Source: Bacteroidota bacterium
Lineage (GTDB): Bacteria; Bacteroidota; Bacteroidia; Flavobacteriales; Weeksellaceae
Length of the DNA stretch: 9,365 nt
Direction of reading: 5' to 3'
Assembly (NCBI GenBank): GCA_018266965.1
Contig: JAFDZJ010000319.1
Span: 1 to 9,365 of the forward strand
The notes beneath the pieces are model-generated. The model did no database searches and was not told where the DNA came from. It saw only the letters and a list, made by a program, of their open reading frames with translations. Shown piece after piece: positions 6,619 to 9,365 of this stretch. Numbering within the stretch: position 1 is the first letter of the stretch; each line of letters opens with the position of its first letter. Both the position numbers and the translations under genes were made by a program.

Positions 6619-9365
6619 ATGAAATATACAACTCAACAGCATACCGACATCAATGGATACAAATACACCACTGTTACCAATGATGAAAATGGTGTAAGAA
6701 CTTACCAACTGGAGAATGGATTAATGGTTTTTCTTGCTCAAAATTTTGATGCCCCAAAAATACAAACTTATATCCCTGTAAAAACAGGAAGCAACAACGA
6801 TCCTGCCGACAATACTGGACTTGCTCACTATTTGGAACACATGATGTTCAAAGGGACTTCCAAAATTGCCACCAATAATTGGGAAAAAGAAAAGCCTTAC
6901 TTGGACCAGCTCTGCAATTTGTTTGAAGAACATAAGGCAGAGAAAAACCCAGAAAAGAAAAAAGAAATATACAAAAAAATTGATGCCATTTCCTATGAAG
7001 CATCAACATTTGCTATTGCTAATGAATACGACAAAATAACCTCGTCTATCGGTGCTACCAATACCAATGCACACACTTGGTTAGATGAGACAGTTTATAA
7101 AAACAATATTCCGAATAACGAACTAGAAAGGTGGTTACAAGTAGAGAAAGAAAGATTTTCCGAAATTACACTTCGACTTTTTCATACAGAATTGGAGGCG
7201 GTGTACGAAGAATTCAACCGTGCACAAGACAACGATACCAGGCTTACCAATTATGCACTGATGGAAGCACTTTTCCCTAGCCATCCCAACGGACAACAAA
7301 CAACACTAGGCAAAGCCGAACATTTGAAAAACCCTTCCATGAAGGCAATTTACAAATATTTTGATGATTATTATGTCCCTAATAATTATGCAATAGTGTT
7401 GGTAGGCGATTTGGATTTTGATGTTACTATCGCTCTGATTGATAATTATTTTGGGAAATTAAACTACAAAAAACTCCCAACAAAAAAACAAATTGTTGAG
7501 CAACCCATCGATAAAATCATTAGAAAAACTGTAAAAAGCCCATCCAATGAAAGGTTACAACTAGGTTGGAGAACAGATTCTTATGGCACCAAAGAAGCTA
7601 TGATGATTGATGTTATCGCAAACATCCTTAGCAATAAAGGAGAAGCAGGACTGATGGACATCAACATCAACCAAAATCAAAAGGCACTTTATGCACAATC
7701 TTTTTCGGTTGCCTTCAAAGAATATGGTTACTTTTCGGCAGTCATTATACCAAAAGAAAATCAATCCTTGGACGAAGCCAAAAAACTACTACTACTACAA
7801 ATAGAGGAAATAAAAAAAGGAAATTTTTCTGAAAAATTATTGAAAGCAGTAATCAACGATTTCAAAACACAAAGGATAAAAACTTGGGAAACCTCCGATG
7901 GATTGGCTACTACCCTCTACGACACCTATATAAAAGGAAGAACTTGGGAAGATGAACTGAACGAAATGCCAACTTATGAAACATTTACCAAGCAAGAAAT
8001 TGTAAATTTTGCCAATGATTTTTTCCAAAACAACTTTGTAGAAATATACAAAGAAAAAGGAACAAATGACCAACTAATCCGTGTGGAAAATCCAGGAATT
8101 ACACCTGTAAAAATAAACAGAGAAGTACAATCGGATTTTTTCCAAATGATTGCTAATGAAAAAACTGAAAATATAAAACCAGTCTATATTGATTATCGTA
8201 AGGAGATTACAGAAGAAATTGTCTGTGGCAAAAAACTGTCTTTTGTACATAACAAATACAATAGGATTGCACAATTGCGATACATATTCCAGATAGGTTC
8301 CGACCACGACAAAGAATTACTGCTCAGCACACAATACCTACAATACCTAGGCACCAACAAATATAGCGCAGAAGAACTTCGACAAAAATTCTATGAACTT
8401 GGTATAACAAACGATTTCCGAACCGGAAACGACGAGTTGAGTATCATACTAACAGGACTCGAAGAAAACTTGTGCAAAGGAGCAGAACTCCTACAACACT
8501 GGCTTTCCGATGCTGTCGCCAATCAACAGATATACGATGATTTTGTACAAACAATATTCGAAAGTAGAGATTTTGCAAAGAAAGACAAAACTAGGATTAT
8601 GAATGCCTTGTTGGATTATGCTAAATATGGGAAAATTTCCAGACAAAAAAATATACTTTCCCAAAAGGAATTATCTTCCATAAATATTGAAAAACTTCTG
8701 GAGAAAATAAAAAATATTTTCCAATTTCCTTACGAAATTTTCTATTATGGTATAGAACTGGAAAACATGAAAACCCATCTTTCTACTTATATCCAACCAG
8801 AAAAATTTACTGTGCCTATGCCACAAATTTTTGAAGAACAAAACACCGATGGCAAAGTATATTTTGTGGATTATGATATGGTGCAAATGGAAATGTCCAG
8901 AGTGGCAAAATCCAAATTGGTAAATCCAACAATTTTTGGGAAAATTAATGTTTTTAATGAATATTTTGGAAGAGGACTTTCATCAATAGTTTTTCAAGAG
9001 ATGAGAGAGAGAAAAAGCCTAGCCTATTCCGCATTCGTTTCTTACATTTCCGGAGGACAAACCAATTATTCCGACTACATCAATACCTACATCGGTACTC
9101 AACCGGACAAGCTACCTGTTGCTATACAAACCCTACAAGACTTGATGACGGAACTTCCACAAATCCCTTTGCAGTTCGACAATGCAAAAAATTCGGTATT
9201 ACGACAGATAGAGTCCGGTAGAATTGTAAGAGCCAACAAATTTCTTAATTTTAAAAACCTGAACAAATTAGGAATTTATCATGATTATAGAGAAAACATG
9301 TATCATGAAATTGAAAAATTGGATCTGAAACAATTAACAGATTTCTACAATCAAGAAATAAAAAA
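6619..9365 (+). CDS. M16 (insulinase/pitrilysin) family zinc metallopeptidase, C-terminus beyond the window
   Basis: The frame is open from the ATG at 6619 to the right edge (915 residues), so the gene is partial. The inverted zinc motif HYLEH gives ligands His70 and His74 and catalytic Glu73. The third ligand is most likely Glu198 in TELEAVYEEFN, with Glu191 at the second acidic position, spaced as in human insulin-degrading enzyme (Glu182/Glu189). A charged, probably helical insert (about 89-130) stretches the usual distance between HxxEH and that glutamate. Near the end, RERKSLAY (796-803) keeps the Arg and Tyr, seven residues apart, that bind substrate in the C-terminal half. This is therefore a full-length two-half enzyme missing perhaps its last few dozen residues. 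It has no signal peptide or lipobox, so a cytoplasmic location is inferred. The family degrades peptides up to small proteins. The gene starts 11 nt after the flippase stop, without a Shine-Dalgarno sequence. Confidence 0.93.
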   Translation, partial: MKYTTQQHTDINGYKYTTVTNDENGVRTYQLENGLMVFLAQNFDAPKIQTYIPVKTGSNNDPADNTGLAHYLEHMMFKGTSKIATNNWEKEKPYLDQLCNLFEEHKAEKNPEKKKEIYKKIDAISYEASTFAIANEYDKITSSIGATNTNAHTWLDETVYKNNIPNNELERWLQVEKERFSEITLRLFHTELEAVYEEFNRAQDNDTRLTNYALMEALFPSHPNGQQTTLGKAEHLKNPSMKAIYKYFDDYYVPNNYAIVLVGDLDFDVTIALIDNYFGKLNYKKLPTKKQIVEQPIDKIIRKTVKSPSNERLQLGWRTDSYGTKEAMMIDVIANILSNKGEAGLMDININQNQKALYAQSFSVAFKEYGYFSAVIIPKENQSLDEAKKLLLLQIEEIKKGNFSEKLLKAVINDFKTQRIKTWETSDGLATTLYDTYIKGRTWEDELNEMPTYETFTKQEIVNFANDFFQNNFVEIYKEKGTNDQLIRVENPGITPVKINREVQSDFFQMIANEKTENIKPVYIDYRKEITEEIVCGKKLSFVHNKYNRIAQLRYIFQIGSDHDKELLLSTQYLQYLGTNKYSAEELRQKFYELGITNDFRTGNDELSIILTGLEENLCKGAELLQHWLSDAVANQQIYDDFVQTIFESRDFAKKDKTRIMNALLDYAKYGKISRQKNILSQKELSSINIEKLLEKIKNIFQFPYEIFYYGIELENMKTHLSTYIQPEKFTVPMPQIFEEQNTDGKVYFVDYDMVQMEMSRVAKSKLVNPTIFGKINVFNEYFGRGLSSIVFQEMRERKSLAYSAFVSYISGGQTNYSDYINTYIGTQPDKLPVAIQTLQDLMTELPQIPLQFDNAKNSVLRQIESGRIVRANKFLNFKNLNKLGIYHDYRENMYHEIEKLDLKQLTDFYNQEIK

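Overview
The window is about 9.4 kb of AT-rich chromosome from a member of the Bacteroidota, most likely a flavobacterium (Flavobacteriales, Weeksellaceae-like). Three things point there. Near-perfect TAnnTTTG -7 promoter elements precede several genes. Recognisable Shine-Dalgarno sequences are absent. The gene set is also typical: a GEVED/fibronectin-III secreted protein, a MOP-family flippase with flavobacterial sequence features, and a full-length M16 peptidase with an enlarged N-terminal domain. Genus and species cannot be fixed from the sequence alone.

Layout, left to right. Positions 1-1538 (-) hold the N-terminal 512 residues of a secreted multidomain surface or extracellular protein, which runs off the left edge. 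An AT-rich spacer follows. Positions 1866-2150 (-) encode a single-domain rhodanese with a strong intrinsic terminator 5 nt after its stop. A 322-nt divergent spacer carries a 12-bp perfect inverted repeat and promoter elements for both flanking genes. Positions 2473-3126 (+) encode a small transaldolase with its own terminator. Positions 3298-3370 (+) are a solitary initiator tRNA-fMet with a complete promoter and terminator. Positions 3563-4858 (-) encode tyrosyl-tRNA synthetase, which converges on the tRNA gene; the two terminators lie between them. After a spacer containing a possible small leader ORF, a + strand pair follows: a 14-TM lipopolysaccharide/polysaccharide flippase (5123-6607) and, 11 nt later, an M16 metallopeptidase (6619 to past the right edge, 915 residues seen).

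The genes look like independent housekeeping units rather than one pathway. They cover carbon metabolism (transaldolase), translation (tRNA-fMet, tyrS), sulfur transfer (rhodanese) and the cell envelope or exterior (flippase, GEVED/FN3 protein). Only flippase-M16 looks like an operon. I see no mobile element, CRISPR array, toxin-antitoxin or defence module.

The more unusual signals are modest. Several exact -7 elements lie only 14-20 nt from the start codon, implying very short leaders. The divergent spacer has its inverted repeat. A 13-codon ORF ends in an ATGA overlap with the flippase start, and a separate frame there resembles coding sequence broken by a stop. The two edge-truncated genes are the largest coding regions apart from the flippase and tyrS, and both lack a stop codon within the window.
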